NCBI RefSeq assembly: GCF_900101625.1
Contig: NZ_FMYZ01000003.1
Span: forward strand, 310,001-374,000
Length of the DNA stretch: 64,000 nt
From: Cupriavidus sp. YR651
GTDB taxonomy: Bacteria > Pseudomonadota > Gammaproteobacteria > Burkholderiales > Burkholderiaceae
Reading direction: 5' to 3'
Shown here one piece after another: positions 8,567 to 16,747 of the stretch; positions within the stretch are counted from its first letter, which is position 1; each line of letters starts with the position of its first letter. The position numbers and the translations under genes were made by a program. The notes below the pieces were generated by a model. It ran no database searches. It saw nothing but the letters and a program-made list of their open reading frames with translations, and was not told the origin of the DNA.

Positions 8567-9712
8567 TCAGACTCCCAGCAGATGAACGGATGAAGCCGCG
8601 TGGTCGACGCCTGCGATGCCGCCACCCGTGCATTGGGTCAGGCCGACCCGTGCGCCGGCCACCTGGCGGCTGCCGGCCCGGTCTTGCAGGTGCCACATGA
8701 TTTCCACCATCTGTGCAACGCCGGTGGCGCCCAGCGGATGGCCCTTTGCCAGCAGGCCGCCGCTCGGATTCACCGGCACGCGGCCGCCGAGGCGCGTGGC
8801 GCCGGAGCGCAGCAGCGGCACCGCTTCCCCGACGGGTGCCAGGCCAAGCGCTTCGTAGTAGAGCAACTCGGCGATCGTGAACGCGTCGTGCAGTTCCACC
8901 ACGTTGACGTCTTGCGGCCCCAGGCCCGCTTGCTCGTAGGCCTGGCGCGCCGCGCGGGCCGTGATTTCCGCATCCAGGATGTCGTCATCGGCCTGCTCGC
9001 GGATGCCCGACACCACCACCGAGGACAGCACCTTCACCGGCTTTGCCTGCGCGGGGCGCCGCGTGCTCAGGATCACGGCCGCGGCGCCATCCACCTGCGA
9101 AGGGCAGCACTGCAGCAGCGTCAGCGGATCGGCAATCATGCGCGAGGCCAGCACCTCCTCCACGGTGGTTTCCGTGCGCTGTTGCGCGAACTCGTTCAGC
9201 GTGCCGTTGTAGCGGTTCTTGACCGCGATGCTCGCCAGGTCCTCGGACGTGGCATCGCGCTCATGCAGGAAGCGCGTGCCGCGCATGGCATAGACCGCTG
9301 GCAGCACCATGCCGGCCTTCGCGTAGAGATCCGTCTTGTGATCGTTGCGTTGCAGCGGGATCGTGCCGCCACCGAGCGCGGTCAGCTGTTCGATGCCGAA
9401 CACCAGCACGGTGTCGTACTGCTGTGCCAGCAGCGCGTGCCGCGCCAGATGCACGCCGGTGGCGCCGCTCGCGCAGGCGTTCTCCACGTTGTAGACCGGA
9501 ATGCCGCGCAGGCCGAGATCGCGCACGATCAGCTGGCCCAGGATCATGCCGCCCAGCACGTTGGCGCAGTAGACGGCCTGGATGTCATCGAGGGAAATGC
9601 TCGCGTCGTCGACGGCCTTCAGGATGGCTTGCTGCGCCAGTTCCGGCGCCAGCACGCCCGGGTGACGGCCGAAGGGGGTCATCGCGCCGCCGGAGATGTA
9701 GATGTCTTGCAT
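8567..9712 (-). CDS. Thiolase family protein (SCP2-thiolase-like)
   Basis: 381 residues. The nucleophilic Cys is about residue 80 in ENACASG; HDAF and GHPLGATG provide the second and third active-site segments, and CTGGG is near the end. The HDAF motif and the adjacent DUF35 gene mark the SCP2-type/BbsB-like branch rather than the classical FadA type. It should cleave or form a 3-oxoacyl-CoA. It probably works as a complex with the DUF35 protein encoded just upstream. Confidence 0.9.
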   Translation of the reverse strand: MQDIYISGGAMTPFGRHPGVLAPELAQQAILKAVDDASISLDDIQAVYCANVLGGMILGQLIVRDLGLRGIPVYNVENACASGATGVHLARHALLAQQYDTVLVFGIEQLTALGGGTIPLQRNDHKTDLYAKAGMVLPAVYAMRGTRFLHERDATSEDLASIAVKNRYNGTLNEFAQQRTETTVEEVLASRMIADPLTLLQCCPSQVDGAAAVILSTRRPAQAKPVKVLSSVVVSGIREQADDDILDAEITARAARQAYEQAGLGPQDVNVVELHDAFTIAELLYYEALGLAPVGEAVPLLRSGATRLGGRVPVNPSGGLLAKGHPLGATGVAQMVEIMWHLQDRAGSRQVAGARVGLTQCTGGGIAGVDHAASSVHLLGV

Positions 9713-9724
9713 GGCGTACCTTGA

Positions 9725-10072
9725 TTAGTCGTGAAGAGCGTGGAACACGTAGCCGAAGGTCTCGTCCGGCTGCGGCAGGTAGCGGTCCCCGATGGTGGGG
9801 CGGTCGTTGCCGAGCAAGCGGCCGAAGATGCGCACCGGGCCGGCGAAGTCCACGTAGCCCAGCGCGTAAGGCGGCTGGCCGGTCTTTGGCGCGGGGTGGA
9901 TCACGGTGAAGCTGTAGACCGTGCCGACACCCGTCACTGGCACGGTGTCATGGCGCGACGCCAGCGGCGAATTCGCGGGCACGACGGGGAACACCTGTTC
10001 GCCGGTGTATTGGTCACGGGACGCCAGCAGGGCCGGGGATGCGTCGGCGCTCCAGAGCGTGTAGGGCTGCAT
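9725..10072 (-). CDS. DUF35 OB-fold protein, thiolase partner
   Basis: 115 residues from the ATG at 10072, which has a GGAG sequence about 12 bases upstream. The OB-fold part is recognisable in GVGTVYSFTVIHPAPKTGQPPYALGYVDFAGPVRIFGRLL. DUF35 proteins usually carry an N-terminal zinc ribbon with four Cys; here the corresponding segment (SRDQYTGEQVFPVV) has none, so the ribbon is degenerate. In known systems such as BbsA-BbsB the DUF35 subunit is required by its thiolase. First gene of the leftward operon. Confidence 0.8.
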   Translation of the reverse strand: MQPYTLWSADASPALLASRDQYTGEQVFPVVPANSPLASRHDTVPVTGVGTVYSFTVIHPAPKTGQPPYALGYVDFAGPVRIFGRLLGNDRPTIGDRYLPQPDETFGYVFHALHD

Positions 10073-10174
10073 TGACACGGGTGTCTCCTTTGTCGATGGA
10101 TGGGTATGGCCAGGGGATGACTGGATAGTCGTACCTGGACCGCGCCGCGACAAACGAGATTTCCGGGCGAGTCG

Positions 10175-10193
10175 CTTGAGTTTTTCTCAATCG
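10175..10193. promoter_or_regulatory. Palindromic operator candidate in the CoA operon promoter
   Basis: TTGAG-N5-CTCAA, the same core and spacing as the element in front of the LysR gene at 2597-2616. Read on the minus strand both share GATTGAGAAAA. It lies about 100 bases upstream of the DUF35 start and 110 bases before the divergent TrxR-like gene, so it could control either. Confidence 0.55.
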
Positions 10194-10301
10194 AAATGAG
10201 GTAAGCCGAGCGTTCGCCGGGATCGCAAGAATCCTTGGGTGGCCGCGACATGTCGATTACTCTTGCCTTGGCAAGCGGCAGCCGCTGGAGGAGATTCCGC
10301 G

Positions 10302-12026
10302 ATGAGCAACGAATCAGTGCCGGGAGGCGATACGCGCACCTCCGAGCCAGCGGAGGACGCAAGCCGCATTGGCGACGACCGGATGGTCGAAGACCCGAGT
10401 GTGCGCGACCATCCGCGTTACCAGCAGATGTTTCCGGTTCTCACGGATGCGGAAGTCGAGAGGTTGCGTCGCTTCGGAAACCCGTGCCACTACGCCCAGG
10501 GCGACTATCTCTATCGCGCCGGGAGCATCTGCCCGGGGGTATTCCTCCTGCTGTCGGGCAAGATCCGGATCGTTGGCCGCGATGGCCTGGGCCATGAGCG
10601 GACGATCCACACCTATACCCAGCGCGGCGAGTTCACCTCGGACGTCACGCAGCTATCGAGAAAGCCGGCCGTCGTGGACGCCCATGTCGTCGAGGACGTC
10701 GAGGCGGTCTTGCTGCGGCCGGACGAACTGAGCGCCATGATGGTCATGGAGGCCGATCTTGGCGAAAAGATCATACGGGCGCTGATCCTGAGGCGTGTGC
10801 TGGTGATCGAGCGCGGGCAGGGCGTCGTTCTGGTCGGTGCACCCGGCAACGCGCGACTCCTTGCGCTGCAAAATTTCCTGCGCCGCAATGCCTTTCCGAA
10901 CATGGCGCTGGATGCGGATCAGGACGCCGACGCCATTGCCTTGCTTGCGCGGCTGACGCCGCAAGCCGACGACTTTCCGCTTGTCGTCTGTCCGGACGGC
11001 ACGGTGCTGCGAAACCCCGACGAGGGGCAGCTTGCTTCTTGCCTGGGGCTGATTCCGGAGTTCGATCCGACGCATGTCTACGACGTGGCCATCGTAGGCG
11101 CCGGCCCGGCCGGACTGGCCACGGCGGTCTACGCGGCGTCCGAAGGGCTGTCGGTCGCGGTGCTCGACTGCCGTGCACCCGGTGGCCAGGCGGGGACGAG
11201 TGCGCGTATCGAGAACTACCTGGGTTTTCCCACCGGCATCACCGGACAAGCCCTCGCTGGCCGCGCGTTCGTGCAGGCGCAAAAATTCGGCGCGCATATC
11301 GGCATTCCATGCGAGGTCAAGGCCTTGCATTGCGGCAAGCATCCGCTGTTCGTGGAGCTTGCCGATGCGCGCCGCATCGCCGCGCGCACCGTGGTCATCG
11401 CCAGCGGTGCGGAGTATCGGCGTCCCGTCGTCGAAGGCCTCGAGCGATTCGAGCGCTGCGGCGTCTACTACTGGGCCACTCCACTGGAGGCCCGGTTATG
11501 CCGCAAGGAGCCGGTGCTGCTGGTCGGCGGTGGCAACTCGGCGGGGCAGGCGGCGGTTTTCCTGGCATCGCATGCCGAGCATGTGCACATGCTGATTCGC
11601 GGCACGAGCCTTGGAAACACCATGTCGCACTACCTGATGGAACGCGTCGGGGCGCTGCCGAACGTGACACTGCATACGCGTGTGGAGCTGAGTGCGCTGG
11701 AAGGGGAGACGCGCCTCGAACGCGTGTACTACCGTGGCCCCGGCGGCGTCGAAGGCAGCATGACGACGCATCACCTGTTCGTGTTCATCGGCGCCGTGCC
11801 GAATACAAGCTGGCTCAATGCCTGCGGCGTGTCTCTCGACAGCAAGGGGTTCGTACTGACCGGCCCCGACGTTGCCGAAGCCGCGCTGCAGGCGCTGCCG
11901 TTGCAGACGAGCATCGAAGGCGTGTTCGCGATCGGCGACGTTCGCTCGGGGTCCACCAAGCGTGTCGCGTCGGCGGTGGGCGAAGGCGCGGCCGTGGTGG
12001 CACAGATTCATCGCTTCTTGTCCTAG
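10302..12026 (+). CDS. cNMP-binding domain fused to thioredoxin-reductase-like flavoprotein
   Basis: 574 residues with a strong GGAGGAG ribosome-binding site. Three parts are visible: a cyclic-nucleotide-binding-like domain (about 40-165, GDYLYRAGSICPGVFLLLSG), a glutaredoxin-like segment without cysteines (about 180-245, starting VLVGAPGNARLLALQNFL), and a two-dinucleotide-domain flavoprotein from about 260 with FAD motif VAIVGAGPAGLATA and NADPH motif LLVGGGNSAG. The place where TrxR carries CXXC reads YYWATPLEARL, so the redox-active disulfide is missing. It therefore cannot be a normal thioredoxin reductase; an NAD(P)H-dependent FAD oxidoreductase gated by a ligand is more likely. Confidence 0.85.
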   Translation: MSNESVPGGDTRTSEPAEDASRIGDDRMVEDPSVRDHPRYQQMFPVLTDAEVERLRRFGNPCHYAQGDYLYRAGSICPGVFLLLSGKIRIVGRDGLGHERTIHTYTQRGEFTSDVTQLSRKPAVVDAHVVEDVEAVLLRPDELSAMMVMEADLGEKIIRALILRRVLVIERGQGVVLVGAPGNARLLALQNFLRRNAFPNMALDADQDADAIALLARLTPQADDFPLVVCPDGTVLRNPDEGQLASCLGLIPEFDPTHVYDVAIVGAGPAGLATAVYAASEGLSVAVLDCRAPGGQAGTSARIENYLGFPTGITGQALAGRAFVQAQKFGAHIGIPCEVKALHCGKHPLFVELADARRIAARTVVIASGAEYRRPVVEGLERFERCGVYYWATPLEARLCRKEPVLLVGGGNSAGQAAVFLASHAEHVHMLIRGTSLGNTMSHYLMERVGALPNVTLHTRVELSALEGETRLERVYYRGPGGVEGSMTTHHLFVFIGAVPNTSWLNACGVSLDSKGFVLTGPDVAEAALQALPLQTSIEGVFAIGDVRSGSTKRVASAVGEGAAVVAQIHRFLS

Positions 12027-12069
12027 GCGCGATGAACGCACCCGTCCGCTCGAACCGAAGCCGTGACGC

Positions 12070-12582
12070 TCAGGCTGTCACGGCCCATAGGCGTGTCACC
12101 CAGCCGGCTGCATAGAGGCCGAGGCCGAATATCGCGTGAGTGACGATGCTCTGGACGCGGGCGGCGGCGGGACGCGGCGTGCGGCTGGCGGCGACGCCCG
12201 CGCCCATGCCCGGCTGCATCACAAGGAAAGGTGCCGCGACACTGCCGATGCCGACGATCAGCGCGGGGCCGATCGTCGGACCACGGGCCCAGTCGAGGCC
12301 CCAGATGGCGAGCAGCGTGGCCGCGAACACAATGCCGGTCCCATAGTGGACGATCCACCCGACCAGCCGCTCGGATTGCACGGGCGGCGAGGCGGAAATG
12401 GGATCGTGGCGAAAGCGTCCGCGCGGCAGGTAGGCGATCCAGCGGCCGACCAGCGCATAGTTCGGCGGCGGAATGCCGAGCAGCCGTTGCCGGACGGCCA
12501 TCCAGACATCCATGACCACCGTCGCGCCCGCGCCGATCAGCAGCGCGCAGAGCATGAAGCGCCCGATCTCAGACATGTTCAT
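12070..12582 (-). CDS. DUF2938 family membrane protein
   Basis: 170 residues; a second ATG two codons in (12576) is equally possible. Four hydrophobic segments are visible, at about 8-26, 78-95, 105-125 and 145-165. A conserved cytosolic part has VVMDVWMAVRQRLLGIPPPNYALVGRW. This matches the DUF2938 family of small inner-membrane proteins of unknown function. It overlaps the 3' end of the methyltransferase gene by 14 bases and so belongs to the MerR-controlled unit. Confidence 0.75.
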   Translation of the reverse strand: MNMSEIGRFMLCALLIGAGATVVMDVWMAVRQRLLGIPPPNYALVGRWIAYLPRGRFRHDPISASPPVQSERLVGWIVHYGTGIVFAATLLAIWGLDWARGPTIGPALIVGIGSVAAPFLVMQPGMGAGVAASRTPRPAAARVQSIVTHAIFGLGLYAAGWVTRLWAVTA

Positions 12583-13447
12583 CCTCCTTCCGCGCGCCCG
12601 ATGCCGACGGCGCCTGCGCCCCGATCATCCAGCAGGCGGCGGTAAAGCGTACTTCGGCCCCGTGCACATAGGGATCGAAGGCGGCGCGAACGGTTTCGAT
12701 GACTTTCGCGCGCGTCTGGTCGTCCGCTTCCTGCAGGGCCAGGCCGACGGGACCGAGCCGCGTCACGTATTCAACCAACCCTTGCTCCGGCAGGATGCAG
12801 GCTACGTCGATCGGCCGGATCTCGATTTCCAGCCAGCCGCTTTGTTCCAGGATGCCGCGAACGCGGTCCGGATCGGCGAAGGCAAATTGCCCCGGGGCGT
12901 TCGGCCGGCGGGCGGGGAGGTCGGGCAGGAGCGGCGCGGCCGCACGCTCGGCCGTCGTCATGAACGGATTCTCCGCCGCGCTGCGCCAGGCGATGCACCG
13001 GAGCCCGGCGCCCTGACTGGCCGCGTGCCGCAGGTTTGCAAAGGCTTGAACCGGGTCGTCGAAGAACATCACGCCGAAGCGCGAAATGATCATGTCGAAG
13101 CTTGCGGGCGCGAACACGTGTGTTTGCGCATTGGCCTGAATGAAGCTTGCCGGCGTGCCCTCCCGCTCGGCGCTCGCGCGGGCGGCGGCGATCATCGGCC
13201 CTGAAATGTCGATGCCGACGCAGCGGCTGGCGGCACCGTGCCGCCGGGCAACGGCGAGCGTGGTGGCGCCCGTGCCGCAGCCGACGTCGAGCACCCCGCG
13301 TCCGGCGGAGGACGCGGCGTTGACCAGCAGGTCTTCGAATGGCTGGAACATCGCGTCGAGCCACGCCTGTGCGTCAACCCAGGCGCGTCCGGAGGGGCCA
13401 TTCCAAAGTCTCGCCTGTTCGTCGGCGGTCTGATGCGTCACATCCAT
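12569..13447 (-). CDS. Class I SAM-dependent methyltransferase
   Basis: 292 residues from the ATG at 13447. The SAM-binding motif I is VLDVGCGTGATTLAVARR, motif II lies in CVGIDISGPMIAAAR, and FDMIISRFGVMFFDD is the motif after it. The N-terminus (TADEQARLWNGPSGRAWVD) is typical of the UbiE/arsenite-type cluster often seen next to MerR genes. The substrate is unknown. Its promoter lies in the divergent spacer with a MerR-type 19-bp spacing, so it is a likely target of the adjacent MerR regulator. Confidence 0.88.
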   Translation of the reverse strand: MDVTHQTADEQARLWNGPSGRAWVDAQAWLDAMFQPFEDLLVNAASSAGRGVLDVGCGTGATTLAVARRHGAASRCVGIDISGPMIAAARASAEREGTPASFIQANAQTHVFAPASFDMIISRFGVMFFDDPVQAFANLRHAASQGAGLRCIAWRSAAENPFMTTAERAAAPLLPDLPARRPNAPGQFAFADPDRVRGILEQSGWLEIEIRPIDVACILPEQGLVEYVTRLGPVGLALQEADDQTRAKVIETVRAAFDPYVHGAEVRFTAACWMIGAQAPSASGARKEDEHV

Positions 13448-13494
13448 GGTCGTTCCCTTTGCCTTCCGGCTTGCCTTCATGAAGCGGAATCTGC

Positions 13495-13525
13495 ACTATA
13501 CAAATTCAAGTCGACTTGAGGTCAA
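13495..13525 (-). promoter_or_regulatory. MerR-type promoter with 19-bp spacer and central palindrome
   Basis: On the minus strand TTGACC (13525-13520) and TATAGT (13500-13495) are separated by exactly 19 bases. The spacer contains the perfect 14-bp palindrome TCAAGTCGACTTGA (13506-13519). Long spacers with a central dyad are the hallmark of promoters activated by MerR/SoxR proteins through DNA untwisting. It would drive the methyltransferase and DUF2938 genes. Confidence 0.8.
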
Positions 13526-13529
13526 GAGG

Positions 13530-13967
13530 GTGGAAAACCTGGATATCTCCGAGGTGGCGCGGCAGTCCGGCGTGCCGGCTTCGACGCTGCGCTTCTATGA
13601 GGAAAAGGGGCTGATTGCCTCGACCGGCAGGCGGGGGCTGCGTCGTCTGTTCGATACGGGCGTGCTCGACCGGCTGGCACTGATCGCGCTGGGGCGCGCC
13701 GCCGGATTCTCGCTAGAAGAGATCGCGCTCATGTTCGCGCCGGGCGATCGCCCGCACATCGACCGGCAGATGCTCGCGGACAAGGCGGAGGAGCTGGACA
13801 GGACGATCCGCAAGCTGAGCGCCATGCGCGACGGCCTGCGGCACGCCGCGGCCTGCCCCAAGCCGACTCACATGGAATGCCCCACGTTCCAGCGCTTCCT
13901 GCGGGCGGCGGCGTCCGGGGCGATTGGCGGGCGCGGGAAGCGGAACTTGCTGCCGCCCCGGGACTGA
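13530..13967 (+). CDS. MerR-family transcriptional regulator
   Basis: 145 residues from a GTG start at 13530, directly after the operator. The N-terminal MerR helix-turn-helix reads LDISEVARQSGVPASTLRFYEEKGLI, followed by a second wing and a dimerisation helix (about 80-115). The end contains AACPKPTHMECPTFQRFL, two Cys eight residues apart, which could bind a metal or sense redox. It diverges from the methyltransferase gene and almost certainly acts on the promoter between them. The start is uncertain because no ATG in frame fits well. Confidence 0.85.
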   Translation: MENLDISEVARQSGVPASTLRFYEEKGLIASTGRRGLRRLFDTGVLDRLALIALGRAAGFSLEEIALMFAPGDRPHIDRQMLADKAEELDRTIRKLSAMRDGLRHAAACPKPTHMECPTFQRFLRAAASGAIGGRGKRNLLPPRD

Positions 13968-13992
13968 CGCTCCGGCGCGCCGTGAGCCGTGT

Positions 13993-14388
13993 CTAGTCGT
14001 CGATGTGGGTATAGAGCTTGTTGACGATGACCCATTCGCAGCCGACCTTCAACAGCGAAAGGAAGTTCTGATAGCGGAAGCCGCCCATGTGGACGCGCAC
14101 CTTGGCCGAAGCGATCTTGCCGACGACCTCCACGGACAATACCGACATGCCGTAGGCCTCGTTGAGCGAGGCCGGACTCTTGCGCGACGCCACGCCTTGC
14201 AGATAGACGTCGAGCGATTTCTGGACGATCTCCCCGCGCACTTCGGCAAAGAGCTGTGCAGCGGGATGAAAGGTAGGCCGCAGTGCGTCGACGTCTCCGT
14301 CATAGAGTGCGTCGAGATAGACCTGCAGTTGCTGCAGGATCTGCTGATGGGCCTTGTCGACAGGTCCCTGGGTGAGTGAAGCCGACAT
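13993..14388 (-). CDS. NTF2-like (lumazine-binding/DUF4440-type) protein
   Basis: 131 residues, preceded by AGGAG. The cone-shaped NTF2 fold is suggested by the N-terminal helices (KAHQQILQQLQVYLDALYDGDVDALRPTFHP), a central strand with SVLSVEVVGKIASAKVRV and a C-terminal strand ending WVIVNKLYTH. No obvious catalytic Asp/His pair can be assigned. Many such proteins are small-molecule-binding or isomerase-like. Likely monocistronic or co-transcribed with the DsbA-like gene that is transcribed in the same direction upstream. Confidence 0.75.
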   Translation of the reverse strand: MSASLTQGPVDKAHQQILQQLQVYLDALYDGDVDALRPTFHPAAQLFAEVRGEIVQKSLDVYLQGVASRKSPASLNEAYGMSVLSVEVVGKIASAKVRVHMGGFRYQNFLSLLKVGCEWVIVNKLYTHIDD

Positions 14389-14486
14389 TTCGGTTTCTCC
14401 TGATGCATGCAGACCGCGCCCAACGGTCGGATGCTATCGCGCCGCTAGCGGTTGCATGACGGCGCGATGGCGACTGGGTGGATGCG

Positions 14487-15137
14487 TCAGGCGGCGGCGC
14501 TGGTGGCTTGCAGCACATGCTCGAGTTGTTGCGCGATATCGGCAACCGGCGCGTAGCCGGCCGATACGCGATAGAGCTTGCCTGCGTGGCCCAGCACCAG
14601 GGCCGGGAAGCTGGAAATGCCCCAGCTACGGGCCGTGCGGAAGTCGTCGACGGTGGCCGTCCTGGCGGCTTCGCTGGCCCACGTTGCCAGGAACGTCTCC
14701 ACGGCGATGTCATGGCCTTGCCGGGTCAGCGCCTGCGTGGCGACTTCCGCCAGCGTCTTGCCGTCGGTGGTATCGCGCGCGTCGACGTAGAACGCGTGCT
14801 GCAGCGCCCGGAAGATCGCCAGCAGATCGGCTTGCGGGGCGAGCTGGCGCGCCGCTACCACGGCACGGCAGATGGGCTCCGTATCGTAGACAAAGTTCTC
14901 GCGGGCCACGAAGCCTTCGCGATTGAACGGCAGGCCGCTGGCGGCCTCGACCCGGCTCCAGTGCTGCAGGCGAAACTGCTTGCCGGCATCGTCCAGGATA
15001 TCGGTGGCGCCCGCGCGGATGCCGCCCACGACGATGCGAAGCGGCAGTTCCGGGAAACGTTCGCGGAGCGCCGTCATTTCCTTGCCGAATCCATAGCACC
15101 ACGAGCACATCGGATCGCCAACATAGATCAGTTCCAT
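14487..15137 (-). CDS. DsbA-family (FrnE-like) oxidoreductase
   Basis: 216 residues, beginning MELIYVGDPMCSWCYGFGKE. The CXXC active site is Cys-Ser-Trp-Cys at residues 11-14. The thioredoxin fold has the usual helical insertion, and the cis-Pro loop is SSFPALVL. There is no signal peptide, so it is a cytosolic FrnE/2-hydroxychromene-2-carboxylate-isomerase-like member rather than a periplasmic DsbA. It diverges from a LysR gene with an unusual set of inverted repeats in between. Confidence 0.88.
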   Translation of the reverse strand: MELIYVGDPMCSWCYGFGKEMTALRERFPELPLRIVVGGIRAGATDILDDAGKQFRLQHWSRVEAASGLPFNREGFVARENFVYDTEPICRAVVAARQLAPQADLLAIFRALQHAFYVDARDTTDGKTLAEVATQALTRQGHDIAVETFLATWASEAARTATVDDFRTARSWGISSFPALVLGHAGKLYRVSAGYAPVADIAQQLEHVLQATSAAA

Positions 15138-15158
15138 TTTCTTGCCTTTGCTTGCTAG

Positions 15159-15261
15159 GTCTCCTCGCGGCTGCGTCGTCGAGGAGACGGGATTAGAATG
15201 ACTTGCTTCGACAAAACCAATGTACTGGCGTTGGGGGTCGTGATGAACGACGTCGAAGCAA
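15159..15261. promoter_or_regulatory. Two inverted repeats in the divergent dsbA-like/LysR spacer
   Basis: First repeat: GTCTCCTCG (15159-15167) and CGAGGAGAC (15180-15188), perfect 9-bp arms. Second: TTGCTTCGAC (15203-15212) and GTCGAAGCAA (15252-15261), perfect 10-bp arms 39 bases apart. They occupy most of the 152-bp divergent spacer and are candidate LysR sites or RNA structures. Confidence 0.5.
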
Positions 15262-15289
15262 CAACAGTCATTACACGGTGTCATAGACC

Positions 15290-16201
15290 ATGAAGCGCCA
15301 ATTCGACGATTTGCAACTGGGCAGCATCGAACTCTTCTGTCTTGCGGCGGAGCTTGGCAGCTTCACCGCCGCGGCCGTCGCCGCAGGCGTCACGCCCGCA
15401 GCGGTCAGCCGTAGTGTTTCGCGGCTGGAAGAACGTCTTGGCGCGCGGCTGTTCGTGCGGACGACGCGGCAGATTCGTCTGACCGATGAAGGCCGGACCT
15501 ACTTCGAGCAGTGCCGCACCGCGCTGGCGGATCTCGTGGACGCCGAGCGGCAGATCAGCCGCCAGCACGCCACGCCCGCCGGGCGCTTGCGCATCAGCCT
15601 GCCGACGCCATACGCCCACTATCGGGTGCTGCCGGTATTGCCCGCCTTCAGGGAGCGCTATCCCGATGTCGACGTCGACGTGCATATCAGCAACCGCAAC
15701 GTCGACTTCGCCGACGATGGCTTCGATCTGTCGGTGCGCGGGCGGGCACCGGAGGACTCCACGCTGATCGCGCGCAAGCTCGAGGACGCCGAAATGGTGG
15801 TCGTCGCGACGCCGGCCTACCTCAAGCGACACGGCGTGCCGAAGACGCTGGACGATCTGCTGACGCACGAATGCATCCAGTTCGAACGCCCGAGCAGCGG
15901 ACGCAGGATTCCCTGGACATTCCAGCAAGAGGGGGAAGAGATCGACATGGTGACCACCGGCTCCTACTCGACCTCCGAGGACGCCCTGGGCGGCGCGACG
16001 CTGGCCCGCGCCGGCGCGGGCCTGTTCCAGACTTACCGCTTTGTCGTGGAGCAGGACCTGCGCGACGGCACTCTCGTCGAGGTCCTGCAGGCATATGGCG
16101 GCAGCACCCGCCCATTCGTCCTGCTGTATCCCCACGCACGCCACGTCTCGCGCCGCGTACGCGCGTTCGTGGATTTCCTGGTGGAGAAGTTCGAGCCCTA
16201 G
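15290..16201 (+). CDS. LysR-type regulator
   Basis: 303 residues. The DNA-binding helix is SFTAAAVAAGVTPAAVSRSVSRLEERLGARLFVRTTR, typical of the AaeR/DmlR-like group. The effector domain starts near residue 90 (GRLRISLPTPYAHYRVLP). It diverges from the DsbA-like gene, its probable target, and its stop lies one base from the stop of the convergent cupin gene, so the two transcripts must overlap. Confidence 0.88.
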   Translation: MKRQFDDLQLGSIELFCLAAELGSFTAAAVAAGVTPAAVSRSVSRLEERLGARLFVRTTRQIRLTDEGRTYFEQCRTALADLVDAERQISRQHATPAGRLRISLPTPYAHYRVLPVLPAFRERYPDVDVDVHISNRNVDFADDGFDLSVRGRAPEDSTLIARKLEDAEMVVVATPAYLKRHGVPKTLDDLLTHECIQFERPSSGRRIPWTFQQEGEEIDMVTTGSYSTSEDALGGATLARAGAGLFQTYRFVVEQDLRDGTLVEVLQAYGGSTRPFVLLYPHARHVSRRVRAFVDFLVEKFEP

Positions 16202-16202
16202 C

Positions 16203-16718
16203 CTAGTGGACGTGCGCCTTTTGCCGTGGGTCGTCTTCGGCGTTGACGTAGTCGATCCCCAGCGGGCCATTGCCGCTCACCTGCGTGACGTAGCCACCGG
16301 AGCGAGCCCAGTGGAAATGCGGCGTGCCTCCGGGCAGCACGATGACGCTGCCGGGCGGATAGGCGACCAGCCGCTGCGGATTGAATTCGTCGCCGATGCC
16401 GATATAGAAGACACCCGAGATCACCGTGTAGATGCGATCTTCCGGATGCACGTGCGGCATCAGCTTCACGCCTGCCGGCACGCTGACGCGCACCACGTAG
16501 GGCCCTGCGGCCGACGGGTCCCCGACCAGCACCGATAGTTGCGCGCGTTGCGGAAACGCCGGGAAGGACGACCACTTGATGTCTTCCTGCAGGATGGCGC
16601 CGTTGGCCTTGGGCGACAGGCCGGCGGCCGAGGCCGATCCGGCGCCGAGCGCGGCGGCAAGTGCCATTCCGAGGCCCATTCCCAGGCTCAATCCAATTCG
16701 TCGGGCAACAGATGCCAT
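16203..16718 (-). CDS. Exported cupin-domain protein
   Basis: 171 residues with a clear signal peptide (hydrophobic stretch to about residue 32, ending ASAAG). The single cupin domain shows the metal site MPHVHPEDRIYTVISG and the second motif PGGTPHFHWA, so two His plus one Glu/His can bind a metal. The protein should be periplasmic. The gene follows the RidA gene by 29 bases in the same direction and is probably co-transcribed with it. Confidence 0.85.
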   Translation of the reverse strand: MASVARRIGLSLGMGLGMALAAALGAGSASAAGLSPKANGAILQEDIKWSSFPAFPQRAQLSVLVGDPSAAGPYVVRVSVPAGVKLMPHVHPEDRIYTVISGVFYIGIGDEFNPQRLVAYPPGSVIVLPGGTPHFHWARSGGYVTQVSGNGPLGIDYVNAEDDPRQKAHVH

Positions 16719-16747
16719 GAGATTCTCCGGAAGGTCGGGATGCGCGG

